NCBI GenBank assembly: GCA_022885665.1
Contig: JAGQDJ010000130.1
Coordinates: 89,818-153,817 of the forward strand
Reading direction: 5' to 3'
DNA length: 64,000 nt
From: Triops longicaudatus
Taxonomy: Eukaryota; Arthropoda; Branchiopoda; Notostraca; Triopsidae
Shown here: piece after piece, positions 1 through 12,300 of the stretch
Layout of the letters: each line of letters starts with the position of its first letter
Position numbering within the stretch: position 1 is the first letter of the stretch
Notes under the pieces: generated by a model
The model's database searches: none
Seen by the model: only the letters and a program-made list of their open reading frames with translations
What the model was told of the DNA's origin: nothing
Translations under genes and position numbers: made by a program

Positions 1-3000
1 GAGTAATAACTAATTTTATAAATTCAAGCCTTAATTTTTGGAACTGACAGACAATAAATATTTTTTTTTTTTCAATTAAAATTTCTATCTTTTTTTTACT
101 GTTTTCTAGAAAATCTACATCTTACTTATAAACAAAACCCAGGTTTATCAGCTAGAAAAAATCATCCGATATCCAGGCAATTAACCTAGTTTCCTAACTT
201 GCCAACACATGCAACGCTATAAAGACTTAATTGTATTTTTCCTGTACATTTTTGAGGTGGTTTTGGGTATGGATACACGTGCATTCCACCTTACTTCTCC
301 TGCAAAATTTCCAGCATATTTTTAGCGAGATAATAAATTAGTTAGCATCTAAGCCCAATTGTTTTATTTAATTCTGTTTGCTTTCATCTTCAGTAGTTAT
401 TATTTTTTGACTCATTTATTTCGTATAGATGTCCCATTTTTGTTTAATTTTACTTCACCTCCATCTATTGCTATCGTCTGTTGTAGATAGGCCTATTTTA
501 ACTTATGATTTTAGTCGTATTTAGAATAAATTTAAAAAAATAGAGTACAGTCAAGTGCCTGAAAAAGGACTGACATCATAGACTAAATCCTGTGATTTAA
601 CCTCAATTATTGTTGATAGAATTGCATTAACGCTTAAAGAATCGAAGCTACTACTAGCTCACATTGTTTATTAGCTTTCTCCGTATTATTCGTGTCCAAT
701 TGTCCCATACCTCTGCTTAAGATTTCTGCCTGAAAGAGGCTGAAGAACTGAAAGTCGTTTTGCATTTTAACTACAGCGTTGCTAAAGGAATGCTTTGCAG
801 ACTCGTAATTGGCGAGGAGTAATTGCGTAATAACGCAGTAATTGGGGAACTAGGATGTGCTTGGATTACTTAGGCCCTTGGGGCAACTTGACGTCGACGA
901 CACGATTTTTCAGTCTTTTTCGCGAGCACATGGCCGGATTTTTGTCCCTGTTAACAAGTTAATTTAGCTTTTCTTAAGATGTGTCTCGAGTGGGGTAGTT
1001 GTGGACCCTAAGTTAGGAACGACTCCAAAGTCATCAAGCATTCATAGGGTCAACTTGTCCCTTTCCCCCTCACCACCATACAAGCCTTGATAGCTTAGCT
1101 GAGGGTCACGTACGAAGATACTAACTACGATTGAAGTGAGTTGCAAGCTTTTTTTGGTATAAATCCAAAAGGATCGAGATTGCGTGTGTTTTGTCAGATC
1201 TTTGCCGACACAAATGGAAGATTCCCTTTTCTCAAAATTTATAAGGCTGTGTCTCAACGATATTGTTCATGTTTTGGGGAAGAAGTGCTCCTGAATTGGC
1301 TATTGAAAAATTATATCGGAAAAAGCTTTTGTTGAAGTCTTTTATATTGTCTATTGTTCTTTTTATTTCCCCCTATTTTTTATATTCCACTGGTTGTGTT
1401 GAAAGGAGTTATAGTTGACAGATTTTTAAGAGTGGCATTCGGAACGTTCATAGCAACCTTGGCAATCAATTGTATCAGAATCCTGTCGCTGTTGGTTCAA
1501 AAACACAGCAGTAATGTTATTTGCTTTCCAGTGGCAATGGTTAAATAACTTTTGTTCAAGGAAGCTGAGTTTGTTAAGAAAAACGGAACAATAATCTCAG
1601 CGAACGTTTATTAATTTTCCTTTTTGAATTTTTATTTACAATTTCTCTTTATTGCGTTCTGGGAGACTAAACTTTGGAAGATTTATTTAATTAAGAAAGA
1701 AATGCTGTACGAGACGTGTTCTTTCTAGCTTCGGAGAAGGGGAAGTTGAAGATATCAACGCCTTGGTTTTATTGATCCATACATTGAGGTTAATATTGCC
1801 AGCGCGTGTCAATCCAAACTTTAGCCAAGTGGAAAAAACGAAAGAAAATGAAGGAGACCCGACAGACGAAAATGAAGTAAAACGAAAAGAATCATTCCAG
1901 GAGAAGAATAATAAAAGTGCAAGCGAAAAAATAAAGAAGATCATAAGACAAAGCGACGCGACATATCAAAGGTCCGCACAAGCTCCCTTGCTTTCTTTTT
2001 GCCTTACTTCAGGTTTTGGAAGGTGCCGAGAAAGGGAAAGCGCTGAAAAGAAAGGTAAATAAGAGATAACATGTGTCACATTAGAGTACGAGTTACACGC
2101 TTTTCGCATTGGACGGAGTTTCGCTCTTCCCGAATTACAGAAAGCATCCGTTGGAAAATTGCGTTTCTCCTCCGTCAGCCGTTATCATTTATGCCTTGAC
2201 GACGGATTTTAAGATTTTCCCCCTTTCTCTCCCTTCCCACATTTTTTTTATTATATGACAACCACGATCTCGTTTTACCATGATCCATTCTGATCCATGA
2301 ATTCTATACACTGAACACACACAACTCGTCTTAGCATAACTCGAAATTTTCGTTAGTTTCCGTTATTTATACCAGTAAGATATTTTTTTAAAGTTTTTAT
2401 TCCATTGCGTAAGGAGCCACATTTCCATAAAAATGGGAAAAGTCGCAATAAATTACTTGAAAAATTAAGTGAAGCTCCGTACATCGACACTAGAGAATAA
2501 GAGCAAAAGCAGTAACGTTGACTACGTTTCGTGTTTTGTGGTAATTTAAGTTACCCGTATCAAAGGTAATTGTGTTTTAAATTGAAATTAATTTGTTATG
2601 TCAAAATAATTTAAATTCTGGTATATAAAGCAGTTCAGTTCTGTTAAAGAAAATCACTAAGTAAATCTGCACGGAAGAAAAGTCCATAATTGGCAAAAGG
2701 TATGGAGTGTTAGCTGATTCAGAAACATATAATGTGAAAATGTTAGTTGCGTTGGTAAGTCATATTACATGGGCATATAAATCATTGTTAACGTGATAGT
2801 GAACATCGTGGTGAACCGAACTACCTACGGACAAAAATTGCTCTACATTTACGACATTTCCCCGTATGCACATATTTTACGGCACCGTTTTTCAGAACTG
2901 AACGACAATGGCTCATCAAATTAGGAGAGTATTCAAATTACTGGCTATAAGCTAGCGCTATGCGAAAATTGGGGTCGAAATGGCCCGGACTACCTTAAGG

Positions 3001-4980
3001 TTTCCTAAATTATACCCTATGCTAATACTTCCTTGAATAATTGCCCGAATAACCGGAGCAGCATGCTCTTTCTTTCGTGCGGATTTTTTTTCTTGCTATT
3101 TATGAGTTATTGCCATGGTTTCAGCGTATAATCACATTGTGCACTTGGATAGAACGTTGGGTAACGATTTTTTTCCGTTTCCTCCTTCTGTGGACAAAAA
3201 AAGATTTTTATTATTTTGCTTATTGATATTGTCTTCGCAAAAAGGCTCTGTCAAAGATAAAAACTATTGTCAAGCTAAGGAGTTTTCGGAAAACAATATA
3301 AAAATAGTTTTGATGGAAAATTCTAGCAATCGTGCATCTAAACCAGTTATCAAAATTCTGTTGAGAATTTTGAAAAATATATAACTGTGCGTAATCCTTA
3401 CAAATTCCCTACGGAATTCGGTAATAAGAGCGCGAAATCTGTTGCCTCACGCAATTTAATTTAAGATTTTTTTTACAATTCCCTTAAAACGTGTTTAAAG
3501 TTAGAATGAGCCTTATAGTTTGGATTTTTCCCAAGTAGCCCTGGCGAAAGTGCAACTAGATGTCGCTAGCCGAGTTGCTGCCATCATAGGTCTCATTGTT
3601 GACTGTGTGAATACCTCCTTACTTGGCTTTAATTCAGCAGTACAAGTTTCACGTGACTTGATTAACGGCCCGATATACACGAACTCCTTATGGGAGAATA
3701 ACATGAGAAATAGTCAGACACCAAACCGTAAAAGTGGATCCAAAACACCAAAGAAACTGTTCTGACAGTAAAGATGCAGTTCCAAATAGCTTCTGGAGTA
3801 ATTGAAGCGTTTTTAGCAAAAGTGTCAGTTAAATTTTGTAAACTATGATTTAATTTTTGCCGTCTTTTATTATACGGAAAAAAAGAGTAAACTAGCGCAA
3901 TAGGTCTAATGCTTTAATATTTGAACGGATAAAGAAACATGGAATATATTGGCATTTTTTGAGAAACCACGTGTGAAATTTTAAGCTTTTGAATGTCCGG
4001 AAATTCCTGATATTTGTGTATACTGGGATCTTAACAAGATTTTCGAGTGATTCAGAGTTCTGTCTCTGTTTACAAGCTACCCGTGTTAAAACGAAAATTT
4101 GTGCAAGGGTAACTGCGTAGCGTCAACGCGGGGTGTATTTTGCACCCGGACAAATGCGTTACAACTTTTCTTTCCCCTCAAAATATCGATTCCAGCGCAA
4201 AATATTACTTCTGCTAAGAAATATCTCCTGAAGTCTACCTTTGGTCTTGACTTCAGACCCATTTGTTCAGCCTCCTAACCCACCTCATGATTCGAATCCA
4301 GCGTAGTAACTTGATCCTCCATTATCCCCTTTTTCACCCTTTTCTCTCTTCTGCTCTGCTCCTCTGTTTTGCCTAACAAAACCCCTGTCTTAAAAAAGCA
4401 ACACGGGCGATAAAAGGCTTTCTTGATGACCTTTTTCTTCAAAGTCCAGACTTTTCCTGTCTTCCCTTTTTTCTTTGCGTGAAATAAAAACAGAATATTC
4501 TTTTCCTGCCATCTTTTTCTATCTTGCGTCTTCAATTTTCTTACCCGCTTTTTTCGCTTCACTCTGATAGTCTTCAAGCAATAGCCATTTCTTCTCAACT
4601 TGCTCTAAAGAAAAAAAAAAAAATTCCCTCGTTTTTCTTTCCCCTGGGCAAATTCTCTCTTCTTTTGGGCCACAATGGCGTCGCTACCTGTACACGTCCT
4701 CTGTTTCTAAGCGAAAATTTCAACACCCCAAAGGGCGCTATCATCAAGAACGTTTTTCCCATCCATGAAAATTTGATTTCCTCAATGTTGACCAATCACG
4801 AAAAGTCATCGTCCACCATAATTTTTTCTCTTCTTATTCTTTGAGGCTAAAAAACAACAACAAAAAGTCAAAATAGGACTTAAAAAGCTACGCAGATAAA
4901 ATACAATTAAAAAAATATACGAATTGAAAGGTATTGTCCAGTACACGCAAATTAGATAAAATAAATACAATACAACAAAT
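1..4980. other. AT-rich stretch, no gene recognised
   Basis: I see no gene here. Open frames are all shorter than about 110 codons, occur on both strands, and show no recognisable domain. The sequence is AT-rich with scattered homopolymer runs such as the T run at 61-72. It could be intergenic or part of a long upstream intron of the Dpr-like gene at 37 kb, whose first exons were not located. Confidence 0.6.
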
Positions 4981-5163
4981 TACAATAAAATATCGTTATA
5001 ACGAACCGTTCAGAAATATCAGTATGGTTCGATATTTTCAAAACTTCGTTGTATCAACTGCTCTTTTTGTAATTTTACCTAACTCGGGACCGCATAACCC
5101 GTCTACTATAATCAACAGTTCGTTACAAAAGGGTTCGCTATAACTAAATTGTGTTGTACTGTA
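4981..5163. mobile_element. Small inverted-repeat element of the TAACGAAC family
   Basis: The left end (4981-5007) reads TACAATAAAATATCGTTATA followed by ACGAACC. The right end (5131-5163), read on the other strand, begins TACAGTACAACACAATTTAG and continues with TTATAGCGAACCC. The two ends are therefore terminal inverted repeats that start with TA. The shape (TA at each end, CAGTA-type start, about 180 bp, no coding capacity) fits a non-autonomous Tc1/pogo-type element; the superfamily is inferred from TIR style only. Related copies lie at 35.6 kb and 37.4-38.3 kb. Confidence 0.5.
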
Positions 5164-5199
5164 AGGAAAATAATAATATTAATTAAATGAGCAATTGAT

Positions 5200-6210
5200 A
5201 CTCAAGGCCAACTACCCTAAGTTCACCCTACGACTTAAACGCATTTCACGGTTAACCGTTGTTTATAAGGGCAAAGGAGGGTCGGTTAAGGGGTTAAGGG
5301 CATGGGGTAGGAGGAGCCAGGGGCGGGTAAGAAAAGGTGGAAAAGTGGGTTGCATTTTATTGATCTTGTCTTTGGCTATCAAACAGTCCGTTGCTGTATC
5401 TAGTGTCCCCCCTTCCCCCCGTTTTTTCATAAAAGGATACGAGTGGGGTGGGTAGAGGGCGCTCGCTTTCTTTTCTTTTATAGGCCACCTGATGGTGACG
5501 CTATCAAACGCGATAGGGGACGCTTTTGGGTCATGGACGCAGAAAAGGCAAGTGAGGATCTGAAGAAGCAGCAGAAGGAAATGGCGAAAAGGGGCGGGGA
5601 GAAAACTAAAGGAGGTGTAACGCATAGTACTAGGGGCAACTTGGGGTAGAGAGAGAGAAAAAGACAATAAAAAAACGTGGTGCTGATAATCGATGTTGGG
5701 AGATCTTCGAGTTTGTGGTAACAGTTCTTTTTCAGCTTAGCTCAGGGACCGGGTAAGAGGGTCTCAGGGGTGAAGTTCTTTTGCTTTCGGGGGCGAAAAG
5801 TGTAGAAGGGTTTTTGGAGGACGGAATGAAGTGAGGGGGAGGAAATTGATTAAAGAAGGATGGAAAGTCAAGTGTTGTTGAAAGATTGGATTTGCAGGAA
5901 AGTTTGGGTTTTGAAGGGGTTGAGGGAAAAGTAGGGGTGAAGTCTTGAAAAGGGAGACCACAGGTACGTGAATAACAGCAACGGAATTGAAATTGACGTC
6001 AATCGGCGAGTTTTTGGAAACATGTTTGTCTTTCCTTTGTTGGGGAAGAAAAAGGATTCAATAGCCCGAGAAAAAGTATCGATTTCAAATTCACAAAAGG
6101 AAGCGACCAGGAAAGAGCGTTTTGTGTCCTGGGGATAAAGGGTGGGGATTTTGGAAAATTGATAGGGGAAGTTGAGAAAATTGTTTTTGTGTGGCGGTAG
6201 AAGGGCTAGT
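5200..6210. other. Purine-skewed stretch without a gene
   Basis: The + strand is strongly enriched in G and A over about 1 kb, for example the G-run-rich 5270-5340 segment and the GGAGG/GAAGG-rich 5760-5950 segment. The minus-strand frames across it (5263-5667 and 5764-5961) are long only because the complementary strand is pyrimidine-rich. They encode low-complexity Pro/Ser/Leu/Phe sequence with no recognisable domain. I do not call a gene. Confidence 0.45.
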
Positions 6211-6595
6211 TTAGCATAGGTGACGGTACAAGCTTTAGTAAGAGTCTTTACTGACCAATCTGAGTTAGCTAGATTGGAAGTAGGTTACGTGGCTATGGTT
6301 TTCATTGGAGTTGGGAATTACGCTATTAGTGTCATTTTAGCCCTGGTACCGTGCTAACTTGGCCCGAAGCAAACTAAGACCAGTTTAAACATGTTGTGTA
6401 AAATTTACTGCATTAGAGCATTGTTTTTGCTTGGCAAATATAGGAACAATTTGTTACACTTTGGACAGTTTGACTCGTTGATAGATTCTGCAAAGAATTC
6501 TTGCACATTTTGTGTATTAATTAGAAAAATCTTGGTTTCTTAGGTCGAAAGTTGTGAGAGCTTTTTTACACGGGTTGGGGGACTAACTGTCCAAG

Positions 6596-6900
6596 TGTTA
6601 AATTAAAACAAGTTAACTCTTAACTCAAGTTTAGAATTATATAACAGGTGTTATATTGTGTAACGTAGAGTTGTCTGACACCGCCTCTTTCGTAGTTTAA
6701 AGCAGTCTTACGTAAACCTGGACTTACTGCCTTAGTTAATTGCTGAACCAACCAAGTTTCCATTAACTTAACCTGAGTTAATGGCCGAGTTAACTACCAA
6801 AGTTAGTATCTATTTTATCACTACGCTTTTCTGTGGAATGGTCTAGTTTTATAATTAACACGTTCTAAGTGAGTTAAGCTGAGTTAGTACCCAGGGTTAC
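6596..6900. repeat. Cluster of GAGTTAA-like motifs with a hairpin
   Basis: Variants of GAGTTAA and its complement TTAACTC recur many times in about 300 bp (near 6612, 6734, 6762, 6776, 6787 and 6868). One pair forms a perfect 9-bp stem: CCATTAACT (6760-6768) pairs with AGTTAATGG (6776-6784) around a 7-nt loop. This looks like a degenerate simple repeat; no function is implied. Confidence 0.35.
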
Positions 6901-9316
6901 AATCGTGTTATCTAGCCGTACTTACAAGAATGATGGTTAGATGCTCTCGAAGGTTGTAGACAGAATTCGAATATAATATATCTCGTGAATCAGAAGTTGC
7001 GCACGAAAACAGCCTAGATCGGACACCAACCCATATTCACACTGCACGACATTAGGCAACTGCTCCGGTTAAGAATTAGATTACCTAACGTGGCTTCTCT
7101 TGAAGGTTAAAACTTCGTTGTCTTTTTTTTTCCTTTAAAATGAAGTGATTTGTTTTGAAAAAAAATGGTACCTCTGATTGAGGAAAGATGAATAGCAATT
7201 GTTTTAAGGAAAGGAATCCAAAGACGAAAGAATATTTCTTACAAAGGCAGGAAAGCTTAGAATCATAATAATTTCGCTCAGAAGGACGGTGAAGAAACGA
7301 AAATAAAGAAAAGTTTTAATCTTTGACATTTAGTGTAAGTTTGGGATAGAAAATGGTTGATGATTCCACTTTCAACAATGTAATATAAGTTCTCGGGTGG
7401 AAAAGTTTACACAGAAATCCAATAATAGAGAGGTCGTGTAGGACACACTCGGGCTGTAGAAACTTGTGCTGAATGGCAAGTAAAACTTACTCAAGCGGTA
7501 ATTGAAGTCCAGTATAATGCAAGTTTGATGTGAACGTCTCGACGGTTAAACTTAAAACTACGGACATCATTGTTTGACTTGACAACCAGCATGCGTTCAA
7601 CTGGATTGTCGAACAAAAGTACCATGCATCAAACTTAGGCACTGCTGGTCTCCGATCAAACCCCTAACGAAACTTAACGGCCGTGGCATCCAGACAAGAC
7701 ACGTGGTCGCCTGGCACTGCGTGCACTCGTCTTTGACGCTGCAAATGCTATAAAGATTATGTAGAAATGTATTCCAACAAAACTTTGAGAACTTTACCGT
7801 ACTAGATTCTTCTCAGAAAATAGAAGTAAGGAAACAAATTTGCGAAGAGAACAACAGAATATTAAGAACATGTCAACAATGAAAGTTTGAGAGCTTGACA
7901 AGCGTCGTCTACCGAAACAAAAGACAGAGAGTCTCTCAAGTTTGGCCAGCATCTTGAAAAGCGAAGTGCTCAAAGTTTTCCAAGAAAGTTTCCGAGAACG
8001 CGTATGAAAACGCAATGCGTATGCACGTGTATAACACAAACAACAAAAACAAACTTCACGAGGCAAAAGAGCTTGTAAACAATGAATTGTAAACTTTAAG
8101 TTGGTGACTTAAACGGAATTTGAAAGATTAACAAGAAAAGTACAGAAAAAGTGCATCGGGCACGCCAATTTGTAGATAAACGTTCCTAAGCAACCAAACG
8201 AAAGTTTCATGATGTTATAGAACAACATAATGAATTTCGTGACTTCCTGGGTAAATATTAAAGTGCACAGGAATTAGGGAAAATTTTTTTTTACAAAAAT
8301 GGTTATATAAAATTTTTAAGGACTTGAATTCCGTGACGGTGAGATGTCGTAATGTTACTGATACGTACAAAATCACACTTATTGAAAAATACAGAAAAGA
8401 TACATTTTTTAAAGAACTGCAGTAAAACTTCAAAGAAGCAGGTTAGGAAGTAACAGAAGCAGTAGAAATGCTAAGCATAAAATTTCCATAACATTCTTTC
8501 TCAGGAAAAATGCACTCACGAACATATTAAATAATTCAGGAATCGTCACAATGTCGTAATCTTCAATTTTTCAAACGTCAATATAAACCTCGTGAGTTTT
8601 CAAACACTCAGCCCCAAAAAAACATCAGCCTTCTTTAGTCATTCTTTCTCCACTAGGCTTTGATCGGTCTAATTACGGAGCCCACGTCCTTTTGAAGTTA
8701 TCCGATCACCTTTTGACGTCAATTCTTCCGCGTCAATAACCGTCTGGTACGGAGCATACTCTCTTTCGCATATCTTTCAAAAGGACTGAATAGCCTTGCT
8801 CGATATTATGCATGAAACCGAAAGTACCATCGGCATAAAATATAGGTATATTTTCTTAAGACTCGCCATTTCGTAAGACTTTTTTTTCTCTCTACCATTT
8901 CCTTTCCGAAAAGTTTCCTTTCCCATAAATTTCCTTTCTGACTATATTCAAAACGTGCTCGTTCGAATCAAAAAAGCCACGTGGTAACTGGCCCACCAGT
9001 AAGTTCTAGAAAGCCCTCTATTTTTTAAACTTTTTTTCTGTAAGGAACTAACCACTTATCTCTGTGATTTATGCCACGAAGACTAGTCCAGTACATAAAT
9101 CCCTGTGTAGATGGCAAGCTACGAATTGGTAGCCCCCAAGTGAGGATTTCAGCTAAGAGCCCACGAGAGGAAGAAGGAACGGGGAGATTCATGGCATTGA
9201 GAACAAAACTTGCTAATTAAGATGAGTTCATTAACAAAAACAAACAGTGAGAGACTGAGAGGAGTCGCATTCTAGAGAAAGAGACACCGACAGACTTATA
9301 CACACACCTAAAATTC
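6901..9316. other. No gene recognised
   Basis: The longest frames (minus strand 7794-8066 and 8215-8433) are Phe/Leu/Ser-rich translations of AT-rich DNA without domains. I see neither coding nor RNA genes here. Confidence 0.55.
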
Positions 9317-9341
9317 GAGAGAGAGAGAGAGAGAGAGAGAA
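9317..9341. repeat. (GA)n microsatellite
   Basis: An uninterrupted run of about twelve GA dinucleotides, directly visible. It sits in a purine-rich segment. Confidence 0.95.
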
Positions 9342-12300
9342 GGAAAACGAGAAACACATCCTAAGAGAAGAGCCAAAGTCCCCTGTAGCGCGTTAACGTC
9401 TCCCAGACTAGTTTACTAAAGCTTTTCCCTTCCTTAATTCAACCCCTTTTGGTACAGTGTACCCTGTTTCCTCCCAAAAGAGAAACAATGATAGCCTGAT
9501 AGAAATCCCAGAAATAGAGTCGCGTTTAAAACAGCACGACTTTGAGAATTGGTTAGCTTTGCGTTAGAAAACCGTTGGACTTGAAGAAGACGTCAAGCGC
9601 GGCAGTCACAGCACGCGGCGTGGGTTTTTGGAGAAAAAGCCGTTTCCCAACATGGCGGGAAAACCGTCGCGTCGCGTGGCCTAGCGTGGCGTGGGTATGA
9701 AGAAAAAACAACTCTGGCCGGATACGGAGCTTGTTTTGGCGCAAGAAAAGGAAATATGGTTACTTTGTGTTCGCTTTTTGCTAAGTCAACAAGGATAGAC
9801 AACACATCTAGTGTTTCTTAAGTGCTTTTTTGTTGAACTAGCCGCCTTTAAATTGGTATGCTTGTTTTTCCGGCCGGTTGGACTGCTAAACGGAATGTGG
9901 GTGGCTTTAAGGGCGGTGAAGGGTGGGTGGACGCAAACTGTTAATGGGAGACGGATATAAACCGCCAATTCCTCGGGACACAACAATAGGTTTTGCAAAG
10001 GGGACCAACTAACCCTTTTAACAATGAATCAGTGAAGGGGGTCAAGTTAATGGAATTGCCACATAAAACCCTCCCAACACTGGTTTCTTAACTGACCTCC
10101 CCCCTTCGTCCCAGGGACAGAATGCTTTTAACCTTTTGTGAAAGGGGTCAAAGAAATGTAAGAACTTTAGAGATTATTGTATGAGGTTTGTTGAAGGCAT
10201 TCAAAATGGAAGGCCGGTGATGGAAACGCGCTTCCGTGCAAGTGGGACATTTTGATGAGGGGAAGTAAACGGTGTTATATACTTGCATTGGGAATAGAAT
10301 GCGTGATTTAGCAGCTGAACGAGGTTAATGGTGCGAGTGCCCAGGGTTGCCACAGTAATTAGACGGGTTGTGAAGTTTTCAGAATGTGGGGGCTTTGGAT
10401 TGTAAGTTTTGATTGTTACGTCCCTTAAGAAGTACAGCATAGTAGGCAGAAGGCCATAAAAATGCCAGTAGGATATGCTGTATAACGCTGAATGGAGGAA
10501 TTATTCGAAATTCGTGTCTCGAACAATAAATTTAAACTTATTTTTCAATACATTGATTGTAAAGTATTTTCAGTAACTTGTGTACGAAGATTTCCTAGTG
10601 ATTTCCACTTGAGTTTGTTATTGAAAACGAATATTTTTTAGTAATTTTTTTTTAGTATTCTTGAAAAAGTCAAATTTGTGTGAATTTTATTGCAATTCTT
10701 TGCAAGAGTGTTTTGATATAAATCTATTTATTATTTTAGCTTCATTTGGTTCTATCATTATATATTTTTGCATTTTTTTCCATTTTTTTTTATTTTAAAG
10801 TTGTGTATAGCTTATTAGAATTTTTAACTTGGTGTTGTTTAATTTAATGTTTTGGATGATTTGACCTTATGGTATTGCGTCGTGAAAACTAAGAGAGATT
10901 TTCGAGTGAGATTTAAAATGTCGGGTCAAGAAAATGACACAGTCTCGTGCCAGCGTTGAACTTTGTAAATGAAACAAGGAATTCAGATTATTTTCTGGAG
11001 TCGGACTTCCGTTAGGAACGAGTTTCTACAGCATTGTAAAAGCGTCCGATTTCAGGGTCGTGGACTCGGATGAATTTACTTTTCATTAGTTTGAGTGGAA
11101 TAAGGATGAGAGGTAACTTGCGTTGCATTCGTTTTAGTTGAAACGTGACTTAATTGAAACCGAAACTCGAGGAGTTGAATGAAGGCAACGTCGTAAAAGG
11201 TGATTTTGGTGGTTGGAAGAGTCAGGTGAAACAGTGAACTTTCGGTTTGAACGTCAAACTTGGGACTTTTGGCAGGGATTACGTGTTTGATGTTGCGAAA
11301 CAATAGTCGTGTTCATGTAAGCCCGTAACATTTGCACTGGAGCGAATCGAGTAAATTTACTACAAAATATATTTTTTTAAATTATATTACAAATACTTAG
11401 CAACATTAAACAACTTCTAAAAGCCTTATAACGAATTTTTCGTCGATTGTTTGAATTTGTCATTTATTTACAAGGGCTTTGTTACTTTATCGTGCTATTT
11501 TCTTTCGTGGATTTTGAGAGTTTAATTGTCGTTACACTGATAAATTCGCTGTAGTCAAGCAGACAAATAACATTAAACATTATAACAAGACACATTAAAG
11601 CGTGCTTGAAATTTGCTTTGAATTTTAGGATGTTTTTGTACATTTGGCGTTTAAATTAACAAGGAAATCCTTAAGAATCGTTTTGAGTGACGCGAAGCCT
11701 GTGAGCTCTTCAGCACGGTTAAATAATTCTACTTTTAATTAGATGGTTTATCATTGAAACGATCTTTCGGAACTCTGAACAACACTGCTTGTGAATAAGG
11801 TTAAAATTCTGCTCACGTGAATGTTGTAAGTTCGTTAACAAAAGCTGAACGGTTTTCGTCGTGTAAGACCTCATTATAGAAGCACTCGTAGAAATTTGAC
11901 TTGAAATTCATTCAAGCGTTGTTTTCTCTTAACAAGTCAATTTAAGAACACAGAAAATTGATCACTTACCTTATCTTTTGTTGTCATTAAAAAATATTAG
12001 CAAGAAACTGAAACACTTTTAGGAAGTATTCCAGAACTGTTTTGTGCGACAGTAAGTCTCTTGTCAATTTTTAGTCTACAGGTCATGAAACCGCCTTTCA
12101 CCTGTTTTTGCTATTACAATCCTGTAATGCGCACTATTGCCTTCCTAAAAGCTTTTTGTAAAACACCTCACATTGAAAAAAGTTGAAAGCAATTAACTTA
12201 CCCCTCTGGCTTGAAAACGTTTGAAAAACCGCTAGAAAGTGACTATTGATTTGTTGGCATACTTTCAGAAATGTCCAAATTATGTCTCTTGTTATGAAAA

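Noticed and set aside
4275..4598. Minus-strand basic 107-codon frame, and a TTCGAATC block resembling a tRNA T-loop
   Set aside because: The frame is low-complexity Lys/Arg from pyrimidine-rich DNA. The bases flanking the block do not form a T-arm stem or a cloverleaf.
5263..5667. 134-codon minus-strand frame
   Set aside because: It arises from strand purine skew. The translation is low-complexity and has no domain.
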